Program-made: the position numbers and the translations under genes
Source: CAZSNT01 sp964607765
GTDB taxonomy: Bacteria; Verrucomicrobiota; Lentisphaeria; Oligosphaerales; JABHEG01
Reading direction: 5' to 3'
Length of the DNA stretch: 24,337 nucleotides
NCBI GenBank assembly: GCA_964607765.1
Contig: CAZSNT010000152.1
Location: 1 to 24,337 of the forward strand
In this document: piece after piece, positions 1-8,400 of the stretch
Layout of the letters: every line of letters starts with the position of its first letter
How positions within the stretch are numbered: position 1 is the stretch's first letter
Notes under the pieces: generated by a model
Told to the model about the DNA's origin: nothing
The model's input: the letters and a program-made list of their open reading frames with translations, nothing else
Database searches by the model: none

Positions 1-50
1 CCTCGCCCTCGCCCCTCGCCCCCCGCACTCGCCCCTCGCCCCTCGCTCCG
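1..50. repeat. Low-complexity CTCGCCC tandem repeat
   Basis: Six or so imperfect copies of the 7-mer CTCGCCC (GGGCGAG on the other strand) run from the window edge to within a few bases of the stop codon of the beta-lactamase-family gene. One copy is degenerate (CCCGCA) and the last is CTCGCTC. The array may continue outside the window. It lies in the 3' region of a minus-strand gene, and no hairpin or T-run typical of an intrinsic terminator is seen. Confidence 0.7.
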
Positions 51-54
51 CTCC

Positions 55-1212
55 TCACGCCAGCCAGCGCTTGCGCCAGCTCAGGCGTGGGTTGCGCGTG
101 CCGCAGCCCGCCGCTTCGTAGACTGCGGCATGGATGCGCTGCCGCCAATCGAAGTAAGACGGTGTTCTGCCCTCGCGCGTCGGGTGCACGGCATTGGTGA
201 GCAGCAGCACGAACAGATCCGCTGCAGGGCCAATCCACAGCGATGTGCCCGTGAACCCTGTGTGTCCGTAACTGCTGTCGCTCAGGTAGACGCCGCCCGA
301 ACACACGCCGGCCGGGCAGTCCCAACCCAGGCACCGACGTACGCCGGGCACGACCTCTGTGGCGCGTGTGAATGCGGCAACTGTCTTGTCCTGCAGCACG
401 CGTCGGCCTGCGTGTAGTCCACCGTTCAACAACACCCGCGCGACCGTGGCCACGTCGTCGGCTGTGCCGAAGAGACCGGCATGCCCGGCCACGCCTCCGA
501 GAGCGTGGGCGTTCTCGTCGTGCACCCGGCCTTGGATGGTCCGGCAATCGTCTCCCCTGCGTTCAGTTGGCACGACCTGTTCCCAGACGGTTTGCGGCGG
601 GCGGAAACAGGTGCGCTGCAGCCCCAACGGCTCGCATATCCGTCCCTGCACGAACTGGTCAAGGGAGCATCCGGAGACGGCCTCGACCACGGTGCCGAGA
701 ACAATGAACCCAACGTCAGAGTAGACGCATGTGGTGCCCGGTCTCGCCACCAGCGGCGTGCTCAACGCGGCAGCCAGCCGTGTCGCGGGTGGTCCCGGCA
801 ACTCATGCAACGCTCGGTAAGCCGGCAACCCGGACGTGTGCGTCAGGAGCTGTCGTGTCGTGATCAGTTGGTGTTGGTTCGCCTCGGCTGTCGGGGTGTC
901 CCCGAACTGCGGGAGATACTGCGTAACCGGGTTGTCGAGGTCAACCCGGTTGCCTTCATACAGCAGCATGAGCGCGGTAGTCGTGGCCACGGGCTTGGTC
1001 AGCGACGCCAGGTCGAAGATGTCGTCCAGCGCAGTGGCACGTTGGCAGGCGTACGTGTGGAAGCCGCACGCCTGACGCAACAGCATGCGGTCATGCCGGC
1101 CCGCCACAAGCACAGCGCCCGGCCACGCGTGCTCCGCAACTGCCGCGCTCAAGAGCTCGGAGACCGTCGTCTGGGCCTGGGAGTCCATCCTTTGTGGCCT
1201 CGCATCCTGCAT
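55..1212 (-). CDS. Serine hydrolase of the beta-lactamase (class C / penicillin-binding) family
   Basis: This 385-residue protein has the full motif set of the beta-lactamase-related serine hydrolases: SLTK at residues 70-73 (nucleophile Ser70, base Lys73), YSD at 164-166 in place of the usual YxN, and HTG at 317-319 in place of KTG. The HTG form is common in esterase or peptidase members (EstB-like, D-aminopeptidase-like) rather than true antibiotic-resistance enzymes, so an esterase or amidase role is more likely than resistance. No clear signal peptide is visible, which suggests a cytoplasmic enzyme. It starts 8 bp after the sugar isomerase gene, so the two are probably co-transcribed. The start is uncertain: ATG at 1212 lies in a 7-bp tandem duplication (GCAGGAT twice), and ATG at 1188, preceded by GCGAGG, would give 377 residues. 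Family assignment is firm; the substrate is unknown. Confidence 0.88.
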   Translation of the reverse strand: MQDARPQRMDSQAQTTVSELLSAAVAEHAWPGAVLVAGRHDRMLLRQACGFHTYACQRATALDDIFDLASLTKPVATTTALMLLYEGNRVDLDNPVTQYLPQFGDTPTAEANQHQLITTRQLLTHTSGLPAYRALHELPGPPATRLAAALSTPLVARPGTTCVYSDVGFIVLGTVVEAVSGCSLDQFVQGRICEPLGLQRTCFRPPQTVWEQVVPTERRGDDCRTIQGRVHDENAHALGGVAGHAGLFGTADDVATVARVLLNGGLHAGRRVLQDKTVAAFTRATEVVPGVRRCLGWDCPAGVCSGGVYLSDSSYGHTGFTGTSLWIGPAADLFVLLLTNAVHPTREGRTPSYFDWRQRIHAAVYEAAGCGTRNPRLSWRKRWLA

Positions 1213-1220
1213 CCTGCGCC

Positions 1221-2030
1221 CTACCCCAACCCCAGCGTCCGCAGGTACTCACGGTTGTGTCGGATTGCTCCCGCAGGATCCCGGCGTGCTGCGTCCGATT
1301 CCTCTTCCGCCACGATCCAGCCGTCGTACCGCGCGGCGCGGAGGAGCTCGAGCACGCCCGCGATGTCACAGGCGCCCTGGCCGAGCGGCGCCCACGAGCC
1401 GTCGCCTGTTACATCTTTGACGTGCACGTGTACCAGCCGTGGCAGGTGTGTCCGGACGCAGCTCAGCAGGTCTTGCCCGCCGCGCACAACGTGGCCCGTG
1501 TCGATCGCCAGCCGGCAGACGTCGGGATCCAGATCGTCGGCCAACTGCTGGTACTCCGCGGCCGAGAGCAGCAGCGACGTGGGGGCGGAATTCGGGTGAA
1601 CATGGGCCGCGATCCCCGCAGCTCGCGCCCGCCCGCCCGCCGTGTTGTAGAAGTCGATCGCCCGCCCCAAGGCGGTGCCCCGGTCTCGGCAGTCAGCGCG
1701 CCGCGCGCTGCCGAACTGCAGCCGCGCCCCGGGGAAGTGTTGTGTGAACGCGATCGCACGGGTTGCCGCGGCCAGGTCACTGTCACGCCGGTCCGGATCA
1801 GCGAAGCCCGTGCCCGTGCTGCAGCAGAAGGTCGCCAACTCCAGGCTGCGTCTGCGCAGCTCACGGGCGAACTCCGCAGGCCGATCGGCGAACTCCCCGA
1901 TCATATTCGACGTGATCTCGATCCCCGCGTATCCCGCGTCCGCGATCGCGTCTAGAATATCCGTGACCGTGCCGGTCCAGGCCGACCCCAGCATCTCCCA
2001 CGTGTACGTCTGGCAGGCTACCCGCATCAT
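1221..2030 (-). CDS. Sugar phosphate isomerase/epimerase-like TIM barrel protein
   Basis: This 269-residue protein belongs to the xylose isomerase-like TIM barrel family (AP endonuclease 2 superfamily; IolE/IolI-like). Visible hallmarks are GYAGIEI near residues 33-39 (second barrel strand), HVHPN at 143-147, DTGH at 177-180, HVHVKD at 201-206, a GQG turn at 217-219 and AEEE at 241-244. The acidic and histidine positions are those that bind the divalent metal in the family. The length is typical. The gene begins with two consecutive ATGs; GGGG lies 2 nt before the first and 5 nt before the second, so the second (2027) may be used. It diverges from the ACT-DUF711-oxidoreductase-DUF1080 run. 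Such isomerase-like proteins are recurrent partners of Gfo/Idh/MocA and DUF1080 enzymes in 3-keto-sugar pathways, so a role in handling 3-keto sugars is inferred. The precise substrate cannot be read from the sequence. Confidence 0.87.
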   Translation of the reverse strand: MMRVACQTYTWEMLGSAWTGTVTDILDAIADAGYAGIEITSNMIGEFADRPAEFARELRRRSLELATFCCSTGTGFADPDRRDSDLAAATRAIAFTQHFPGARLQFGSARRADCRDRGTALGRAIDFYNTAGGRARAAGIAAHVHPNSAPTSLLLSAAEYQQLADDLDPDVCRLAIDTGHVVRGGQDLLSCVRTHLPRLVHVHVKDVTGDGSWAPLGQGACDIAGVLELLRAARYDGWIVAEEESDAARRDPAGAIRHNREYLRTLGLG

Positions 2031-2092
2031 ACCCCACTATACCCGGCTCCCGCGTCCGTGCCCGACGCCGTTATCCGGAAAACACGCGCGCA

Positions 2093-2120
2093 TTGCATTG
2101 CCCGGTCGGCGGACTACAAT
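2093..2120 (+). promoter_or_regulatory. Candidate promoter for the ACT/DUF711 run
   Basis: In the 136-bp divergent gap, TTGCAT (2093-2098) and TACAAT (2115-2120) are separated by 16 bp. The -10 box is 5/6 to consensus but the -35 box only 3/6. Transcription would begin near 2127, giving a leader of about 40 nt with GGAGA (2156-2160) 6 nt before the ATG at 2167. This is a pattern call only. Confidence 0.35.
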
Positions 2121-2166
2121 ACCCGACGCCGTGCCCGTCCCGGGGACGCTGAGCTGGAGACGACCG

Positions 2167-2745
2167 ATGAGCGACGCCAAAGGCGACCATGCCTACGTGA
2201 TCAATGTGATGAGCGGCGATCATCCGGGGATTGTGTCGACAGTGACCGATGCGATCTGTTCAATGAATGGGAACATCGCAGCCTGCAGTCAGACCGTCGT
2301 TCAGGGCTACTTCACCCTGATCATGATCGTGCATTTCCAGGAGGCGATCGCCCCCGAAGACCTGGTGGCTCAGATCCAGGGCGCGCCGGAGAACCACCGC
2401 GGCTTCCAGGTCATGGTCAGCCCGGTCGAGCCGACGGCGGCCTACCCGCCGGGGCAGGGGTTTGAGTGTTTTGTGGTGACCGCCTTCGGCCGGGACAAAC
2501 CGGGCATCATCCACCGCTTCACTCAGTATCTTGCCGACAAGGATATCAACATCACCGATCTCTACGGCGATCTCAGGGGCGATGACTTCGTACTCATCAC
2601 GCAGGTCGAGGTGCCGACCGACTGGTCCGTGAGCATGATCCAGGCAGACCTTGAGACCATGGGCGACGAGGAAGGCTTCACGGTCCGATTCCAGCACGAG
2701 AACGTGTTTGTCGCTACCAATCAGCTCCGCCTCAGCCGGGGATAG
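2167..2745 (+). CDS. Tandem ACT-domain protein (GcvR-like / UPF0237 type)
   Basis: The open frame extends further upstream, but the ATG at 2167 is chosen because GGAGA lies 6 nt before it and homology-like sequence begins there; this gives 192 residues. Two ACT domains are visible, roughly residues 8-88 and 98-188. Each has the ligand-loop signature G-x-D-x-P-G-I: GDHPGI at 17-22 and GRDKPGI at 108-114. ACT domains bind small molecules, usually amino acids, and regulate partner proteins or enzymes; the tandem form is that of glycine cleavage regulators such as GcvR. Only 6 bp separate it from the DUF711 gene. ACT plus DUF711/PFL neighbours are a widely conserved pair in bacteria, so it probably acts with or on the DUF711 protein. 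The ligand is unknown. Confidence 0.88.
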   Translation: MSDAKGDHAYVINVMSGDHPGIVSTVTDAICSMNGNIAACSQTVVQGYFTLIMIVHFQEAIAPEDLVAQIQGAPENHRGFQVMVSPVEPTAAYPPGQGFECFVVTAFGRDKPGIIHRFTQYLADKDINITDLYGDLRGDDFVLITQVEVPTDWSVSMIQADLETMGDEEGFTVRFQHENVFVATNQLRLSRG

Positions 2746-2751
2746 AGCACT

Positions 2752-4125
2752 ATGCTGCGAACAGACGAGATACTGTCCACGATCCAAATGCTGCATTCCG
2801 AGCACTTGGACGTGCGCACCGTCACGCTTGCGCTCAATGTCGGCGATTGCGCCGCGACGGACGTGCGAGCGTTGTGTCGCAAACTCCGGCACAAGATCGT
2901 GTCTCGTGCCAGCCGCCTGGTCGAGGCCTGCAACCGAATCGGCACGAAGTACGGCATTCCGGTTACGAACAAGCGCCTGGCAATCTCGCCCGTTACGCAG
3001 ATCCTGGCGGGGCACGGGCGCAGCACGGCTCTGGCAGTAGCAGGGACACTGGATGCTGCGGCTGCGGAGTGCGGCGTGGACCTGGTGGGCGGTTTCACGG
3101 CGCTCGTGCACAAAGGCTGCACACCGACGGACACCATGGTGATGGAGTCGCTGCCCGACGTGCTGGCGCAGACCACGCGCGTGTGTTCCTCGGTGAATGT
3201 GGCGTCGCGCAAGGCGGGTATCAACATGGACGCCGTGCTGCAGATGGGGCGGATTGTGTCGCAGATTTCGCAGGCGACTGCCGCGCAGCAGGGCTTTGGC
3301 TGTGCCAAGCTGGTGGTCTTCGCGAACATTCCTGAAGACAATCCGTTCATGGCCGGCGCCTACATGGGCGCGGGTGAGCCGGAGGCCACTGTCAATATCG
3401 GCGTGTCCGGGCCCGGTGTGGTCTGCTCTGCGTTGCGGCGCCGGATTGAGATGGACGAGAATCTGACCCTGGGTGACTTGGCTGACGAGATCAAGATCAC
3501 GAGTTTCCGGGTCACACGCGTCGGCGAGCTCATTGGCCGCGAAGTCGCCGCCGAGCTCGGCGTGCCCTTGGGCATCGTGGACCTGTCGCTGGCGCCGACG
3601 CCGGAGATTGGCGACAGTGTGGGCGAGATCATCAAGACGTTGGGCGTGTCGGATATCGGCGCGCCCGGCTCGACAGCTGCGGTGGCCATGCTGAACGACG
3701 CGGTGAAGAAGGGCGGCGCGTTTGCGTCCAGCTACGTTGGGGGTATGAGCGGGCTGTTCATCCCGGTCAGCGAGGATGCCAGTTTGGACGAAGCCGTCGA
3801 CAAGGGCCACCTCGTGCTGGAGAAGCTCGAGGCCATGACCAGTGTCTGCTCGGTTGGGCTCGATATGATCGCCGTGCCCGGCGACATCGCGCCCGAGACC
3901 ATTTCGGCCATCATCGCGGACGAGATGGCCATCGGCGTAATCAACAACAAGACCACGGCTGTGCGTCTGATTCCCGTGCCCGGTGCGAAACCGGGCGATC
4001 GCGTAGAATTCGGCGGCCTGTTTGGCGCTGCGACCATCATGGACGTACGCAACCCCGGGGGCGCAAGCGCTTTCGTGCGGTTCGGCGGCCGGATTCCGGC
4101 GCCCATCCAGTCGCTGGGCAACTGA
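2752..4125 (+). CDS. PFL (DUF711 / UPF0210) family protein
   Basis: This 457-residue protein matches the DUF711 (UPF0210, PFL-like) family in length and signature stretches: VTLALNVGDC around residue 24, GIPVTNKRLAISP around 68-80, an EDNPFMAGAY segment near 198-207, NIGVSGPGVV near 219-228, and the C-terminal NNKTTAVRLIPVPG and FGGLFGAA segments. The fold resembles pyruvate formate-lyase, but I see no C-terminal glycyl-radical motif, and the biochemical role of the family is not established to my knowledge. The gene starts 6 bp after the ACT gene with CGGGGA as a possible ribosome site. A 42-bp gap follows before the oxidoreductase gene, which has its own strong Shine-Dalgarno sequence, so the four plus-strand genes may be one operon. 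Confidence 0.92.
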   Translation: MLRTDEILSTIQMLHSEHLDVRTVTLALNVGDCAATDVRALCRKLRHKIVSRASRLVEACNRIGTKYGIPVTNKRLAISPVTQILAGHGRSTALAVAGTLDAAAAECGVDLVGGFTALVHKGCTPTDTMVMESLPDVLAQTTRVCSSVNVASRKAGINMDAVLQMGRIVSQISQATAAQQGFGCAKLVVFANIPEDNPFMAGAYMGAGEPEATVNIGVSGPGVVCSALRRRIEMDENLTLGDLADEIKITSFRVTRVGELIGREVAAELGVPLGIVDLSLAPTPEIGDSVGEIIKTLGVSDIGAPGSTAAVAMLNDAVKKGGAFASSYVGGMSGLFIPVSEDASLDEAVDKGHLVLEKLEAMTSVCSVGLDMIAVPGDIAPETISAIIADEMAIGVINNKTTAVRLIPVPGAKPGDRVEFGGLFGAATIMDVRNPGGASAFVRFGGRIPAPIQSLGN

Positions 4126-4167
4126 TTCGACACTGCATCACATCCAGCTGGAAGGAGGGCACTTTCC

Positions 4168-5466
4168 ATGGCGGACCAGCGCTTCTCACGTCGTCGATTC
4201 CTGGGCGGTTCACTGTCGGCCGCGACATTCATGATTGTGCCGCGGCGCGTGCTGGGCGGCACGGGTTACACCGCGCCGAGTGACGTGCTGAACCATGCTC
4301 TGATTGGCTGCGGCGGCATGGGCAACGGTCACATCGGCTATGTCCTGGGCGACAAGACAGCCAGGCTGGCCGCGGTCTGCGATGTGGACTCCAAGCGGCT
4401 GGCCAAGGCGGTGGCGCGCGGCGGCAAGGACTGCAAAGGCTACACCGACTACCGCGAGCTCCTGGACCGCGGCGATATCGATGTGGTGCACACCGCCACC
4501 CCGCCACACTGGCATGCGCTGCAGGCAGTCGATGCCCTGGACGCCGGGTGCGACGTCTGGGGTGAGAAGCCGCTGACTCGCACCATCGGCGAAGCGCAGC
4601 ACGTCGTGGACGCGGTGCGCCGGAACGGGCGTGTGCTCCGTATCAACACGTGGTTCCGGCTCCAGAGCAAGTTCTATGGGCTGGGCACAACGGTTCGCCC
4701 ACTCAAGAAGCTGGTGATGAGCGGCGCCCTCGGCTGGCCACTGACTGTGCGCGTCAGCGCGCACACCGGATTCGGCTGGAAGACGCGCGGCTGGTCCGGC
4801 AAGATCAACGTGCCGCCCGAGCCCGTGCCGCCCGAGCTGGACTACGATCGCTGGCTCGGCCCGGCGCCGTTCAAGCCCTACTTCCGGCATCGCACACACA
4901 GTTCGTTCCGCGGCTATTGGGATTACGACGGTGGCGGGCTCGCCGACATGGGGCAGCACTACCTCGATCCCGTCCAGTACATCCTGGACAAGGACGATAC
5001 CAGCCCAGTCGAGATCGAAGCCTACGCGCCGTGGCCCGTACACCCGGACGCGGTCGGGCTCTGGGGGCGCGTGTGGATGAAGTACGCCGATGGCTGCACG
5101 ATCATTCTGGAGTCGTGTGAATGGGGCGAGCAGGAGACGAAGGGCAAACCCTATATCGAGGGACCGAAAGGAAAGGTGTATCGCGGTTTCCGCACCGATC
5201 CGCCCGAGCTCGCGGCCCTGGTCGATTCCCTGCCCGAGCCGGAACCGATGGTCCGGGACTTCAATGTCAGTGTGCGGGAACGGAAGCGGTTTGGGCTCAA
5301 TGAGCTGAACGGCAGCCGCAGCAATATCATGGTGCACTTGGCGAATTGCGCGATCCGAACCGGGCGCAAGCTCCACTTCGATCCCGTGGCGCTGCGTTTC
5401 ATCGACGACGAAGGCGCGAACCGGCTTGTCGACCAGCCCATGCGCGCACCGTGGCGTCTTGCTTGA
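4168..5466 (+). CDS. Tat-exported Gfo/Idh/MocA family oxidoreductase
   Basis: This 432-residue protein starts at an ATG 9 nt after a strong GGAAGGAGGG. The N-terminus carries a twin-arginine signal (SRRRFLGG, residues 7-14) followed by a short hydrophobic stretch, as in many secreted PVC oxidoreductases that carry a pre-bound nicotinamide cofactor. The Rossmann motif GCGGMG is at 47-52, the family EKPL motif at 133-136 (catalytic-type Lys135), and a D-x3-H pair at D260 and H264 lies in the C-terminal alpha/beta domain. Family members oxidise or reduce sugar hydroxyls; those beside DUF1080 proteins are typically glycoside 3-dehydrogenases. The gene ends 21 bp before the HEAT/DUF1080 gene, so both products are probably exported and act together. 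The sugar substrate is inferred, not seen. Confidence 0.93.
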   Translation: MADQRFSRRRFLGGSLSAATFMIVPRRVLGGTGYTAPSDVLNHALIGCGGMGNGHIGYVLGDKTARLAAVCDVDSKRLAKAVARGGKDCKGYTDYRELLDRGDIDVVHTATPPHWHALQAVDALDAGCDVWGEKPLTRTIGEAQHVVDAVRRNGRVLRINTWFRLQSKFYGLGTTVRPLKKLVMSGALGWPLTVRVSAHTGFGWKTRGWSGKINVPPEPVPPELDYDRWLGPAPFKPYFRHRTHSSFRGYWDYDGGGLADMGQHYLDPVQYILDKDDTSPVEIEAYAPWPVHPDAVGLWGRVWMKYADGCTIILESCEWGEQETKGKPYIEGPKGKVYRGFRTDPPELAALVDSLPEPEPMVRDFNVSVRERKRFGLNELNGSRSNIMVHLANCAIRTGRKLHFDPVALRFIDDEGANRLVDQPMRAPWRLA

Positions 5467-5487
5467 GCAGATCAGGGAGAAACAAGA

Positions 5488-8400
5488 ATGAGTAACATTT
5501 CCCGACACATCACTGTCTGGCTTGCCAGTTCCGTCATCGCCCTCAGCGGGCACAGTTCTTACGCCCAGGCCGCCGGTGCTACCGCGCTCGTGGACAAGCT
5601 GACATGGGCGGCGCCCAAGGACGGTCAGGCAGCGATCGAGGCCATCGCCGCGAAGGCGCCGGCAGCTGTCGTGAACGTCGCCAGCTTGCTGCGTGAGCCG
5701 GGCAAGGGCGATGACGCCAAAGCCCGGTTCGCTCTGCACGGGGTGGCGCTGCAGGCCGCCGCCGGCAAGAGTGAGGCGGTCCGCCAAGCTGTGACGCAAG
5801 GCCTGGTCTCCGCTCTCAGTGCAGCTCCCGGCGTCGAGGTGAAGGCGTTCCTGGTACGGCAACTGCAGATTGTGGGCAAGGACGAGGCCGTACCGGCGCT
5901 GGCTCCGCTCCTGTCGGACAAGCGGCTCTGCGGACCTGCCGTGCAAGCGTTGACATGCATCGGCTCGGACCAGGCGAAGGCCGCACTGCGGAAGGCACTG
6001 GCCGGTGCGGACAGCACAATTGTCACGGGCTTGGTCCAGGCGCTGGGAAAACTCCGCGATGCGGCCGCAGCCGACACGCTGCTGCAGCGTGCCGACAGCA
6101 CAGATCCGGACGTGCGTGCCGCAGCGCTCTACGCGTTGGCGAATATTGGTGAACCGGCCGTGGCGCCGCGCCTCGAGGCGGCGATGGGCAGCGCGAAGGG
6201 GTTTGCCCAAGCCCGAGCCGAGCGCCACTACCTGCTGCTGGCACAGCGTCGTGCCGAGGCCGGCGATGTAGCGACAGCCGGAGTGATGAGTCGGCGCCTT
6301 CTTAATCAGCCCGTGACGCCCGGCACGCGCCATACCGCATGCGGTGCGCTGTCCGTGATTGTCGATGCGTTTGGCGTTGACGCGCTGGCCGACCTGCTGC
6401 GTGCCGCGGAGTCGAAAGACTGGCAGGTACGGGAGAACGCGCTGAAGCTCGCACAGGCTTTGCCGCAGGCTCGGGTCAGTGCGGAGTTCGCAGCCAAAGC
6501 CGCCGGGGATGGGGATCCGGCCATGCGGGCGGCCATCGTGTCAATGCTCTCCCGTCGTGGCGATGAGGCCGCCGTTGCCGCCGTGTTGAAAGCGGCTGGG
6601 GACAGTGATCCGATCGTGCGGCGTGCAGCGCTGGCTGCAGTGCCGCGGTTGAAGACGGCCGCTGCGGTCACGCCCCTGCTGGCCGCCATGGCCAAGGGAG
6701 ATGCCGAAGACGTGGCAGCGGCCCAGGCCGCGCTTACCTGGGCGTCCAGCCCCGGGCTGGCGACGGCCGCGGCTGACTTGCTTGCCAAGGCGTCCGTGCC
6801 CGGCCGGATTGCGCTGCTGGATCTGCTGGCCGTGCGAAAGGCCTCGGCGCAAGCCCCCGCCGTGATGGCGGCGACGGCGGACGCAGACTCCGGTGTGCGC
6901 CGCGCAGCTCTGAAGGCGCTCGAGACGCTGGCCCAAGCTCGCGAATTGCCTGCAGTAATCACGGTCCTTTCGAGTGCAACGTCCAGCTCGGAAAGCGCGG
7001 CAGCGCAGCGGGTTGTGGCCGGGATCTGCAGCCGTTCACCGGCGGCCGTGGCCGATGTGGTCAAGGCGCACGGGACGGCTGCGGGCAAACCCCGCGCGGC
7101 TCTGTCGGGGGCCCTGGCCCTGATCGGCGGCGCTGACGCACTCCAGGCTGTGGTGGCGGATCTGAAGCGTCCGGATCAGGCAGACAAGGATGCCGCCGTG
7201 CGAGCCTTGGCCGGCTGGCGTGACCTGGGCGCGGCGCCGCCGCTGCTCGAGCTGGCCAAGACATCCGAGAACAAGGTGCATCGTGTGTTGGCGTTGCGCG
7301 GGTACGTCAGACTCATCGGGCAACCGGGCGGGCCGAAGCCGGCGCGTGCCGCGGCCATGCTCAAGGAGGCCATGGCCGTTGCCGGGAGTCCCGCCGACAA
7401 GAAGCTCGTCCTCGGCGGGCTCGGCAACGTCCGGCACGACAGCGCCGTGCAGTTGGCTGCAGCGTCGTTGGCGGATCCGGCGTTGCTGGAGGAAGCCGCT
7501 GCTGCCGTGGTTAAGATGGCGTGTCCGCGCGACCGGCGTGACAAGGGCATGAAATCGCCGCAGGCGTTCCAGGCCTTGACGCAGGTCGCCAAGCTGTCGA
7601 AGAACAAAGCCACTGTTACGAAGGCGGCTGCACACCTCAAGTCGTTCCCGAACGCGACGAGCAAAGTCCCGAGCGTGGCGAAAAAAGACAACCTGGCGCT
7701 CGGCAAGCCGGTCAGCATCTCCTGTAAGCAACAGGGGAGCCGTGGCCCGAAGGGCGCGGTGGACGGGAAGCTGGGCCGGGCCGACGGCTATTTCGGCGAT
7801 CGCTGGCCAAGCTGGCTCAAGGTCGACCTGCAGGCGGCTGCGCAGATCGACACGGTTCGCGTCATCTTCTACTGGGACGGCAAGCGCTTCTACACGTACA
7901 CCATCGACGTGTCCGCGGACGGCAAGACGTGGACGCAGGTGGCGGACAACAGCAAGAACAAGACTCCGGCCAACGCAGACGGCCTGGTACACCGGTTCAA
8001 GCCGGTCAGCGCCCGCTACGTGCGTTTGAACATGCTGAAGAACAGCGTTAACGAGGCGGTTCACATCGCCGAAATCGAGGTCTATGCCGCCGGCAAGGCG
8101 CCGAAGAAGTTCAAGAGCGCGGCCGCGCCGCCGCCACCGCCGCCTGCCAAGGCTGTGACGCCGCTGCCCGAACCGGACAAGGATGGGTATATCGCGCTGT
8201 TCAACGGCAAGGACCTGACCGGATGGATGGGCTCGCTCAACGGATACGATGTCAAAGACGGCATCATGTTCTGCAAAGCGAAAGGGGGCGGCAAACTGTT
8301 CACCGAGCACCAGTTCGGCGACTTCATCCTGCAGTTTGACTTCAAACTCACGTCCGGCGCGAACAACGGCCTGGCGATTCGCTCCCCGGACAAGGGCAAC

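Noticed and set aside
2036..2041. TATAGT on the minus strand just before the isomerase start, as a leaderless promoter
   Set aside because: No -35 box of any quality at the right distance, and GGGG close to the start offers a normal ribosome site.
2260..3810. Long open frame on the minus strand opposite the ACT and DUF711 genes
   Set aside because: It lies antisense to two genes with clear family signatures and has an Arg/His/Gln-rich, repeat-free translation without motifs; GC-rich codon bias explains it.
4210..6333. 707-codon open frame antisense to the oxidoreductase and HEAT genes
   Set aside because: Same GC-skew shadow effect; there is no ribosome site or recognisable domain, and the sense frames are certain.
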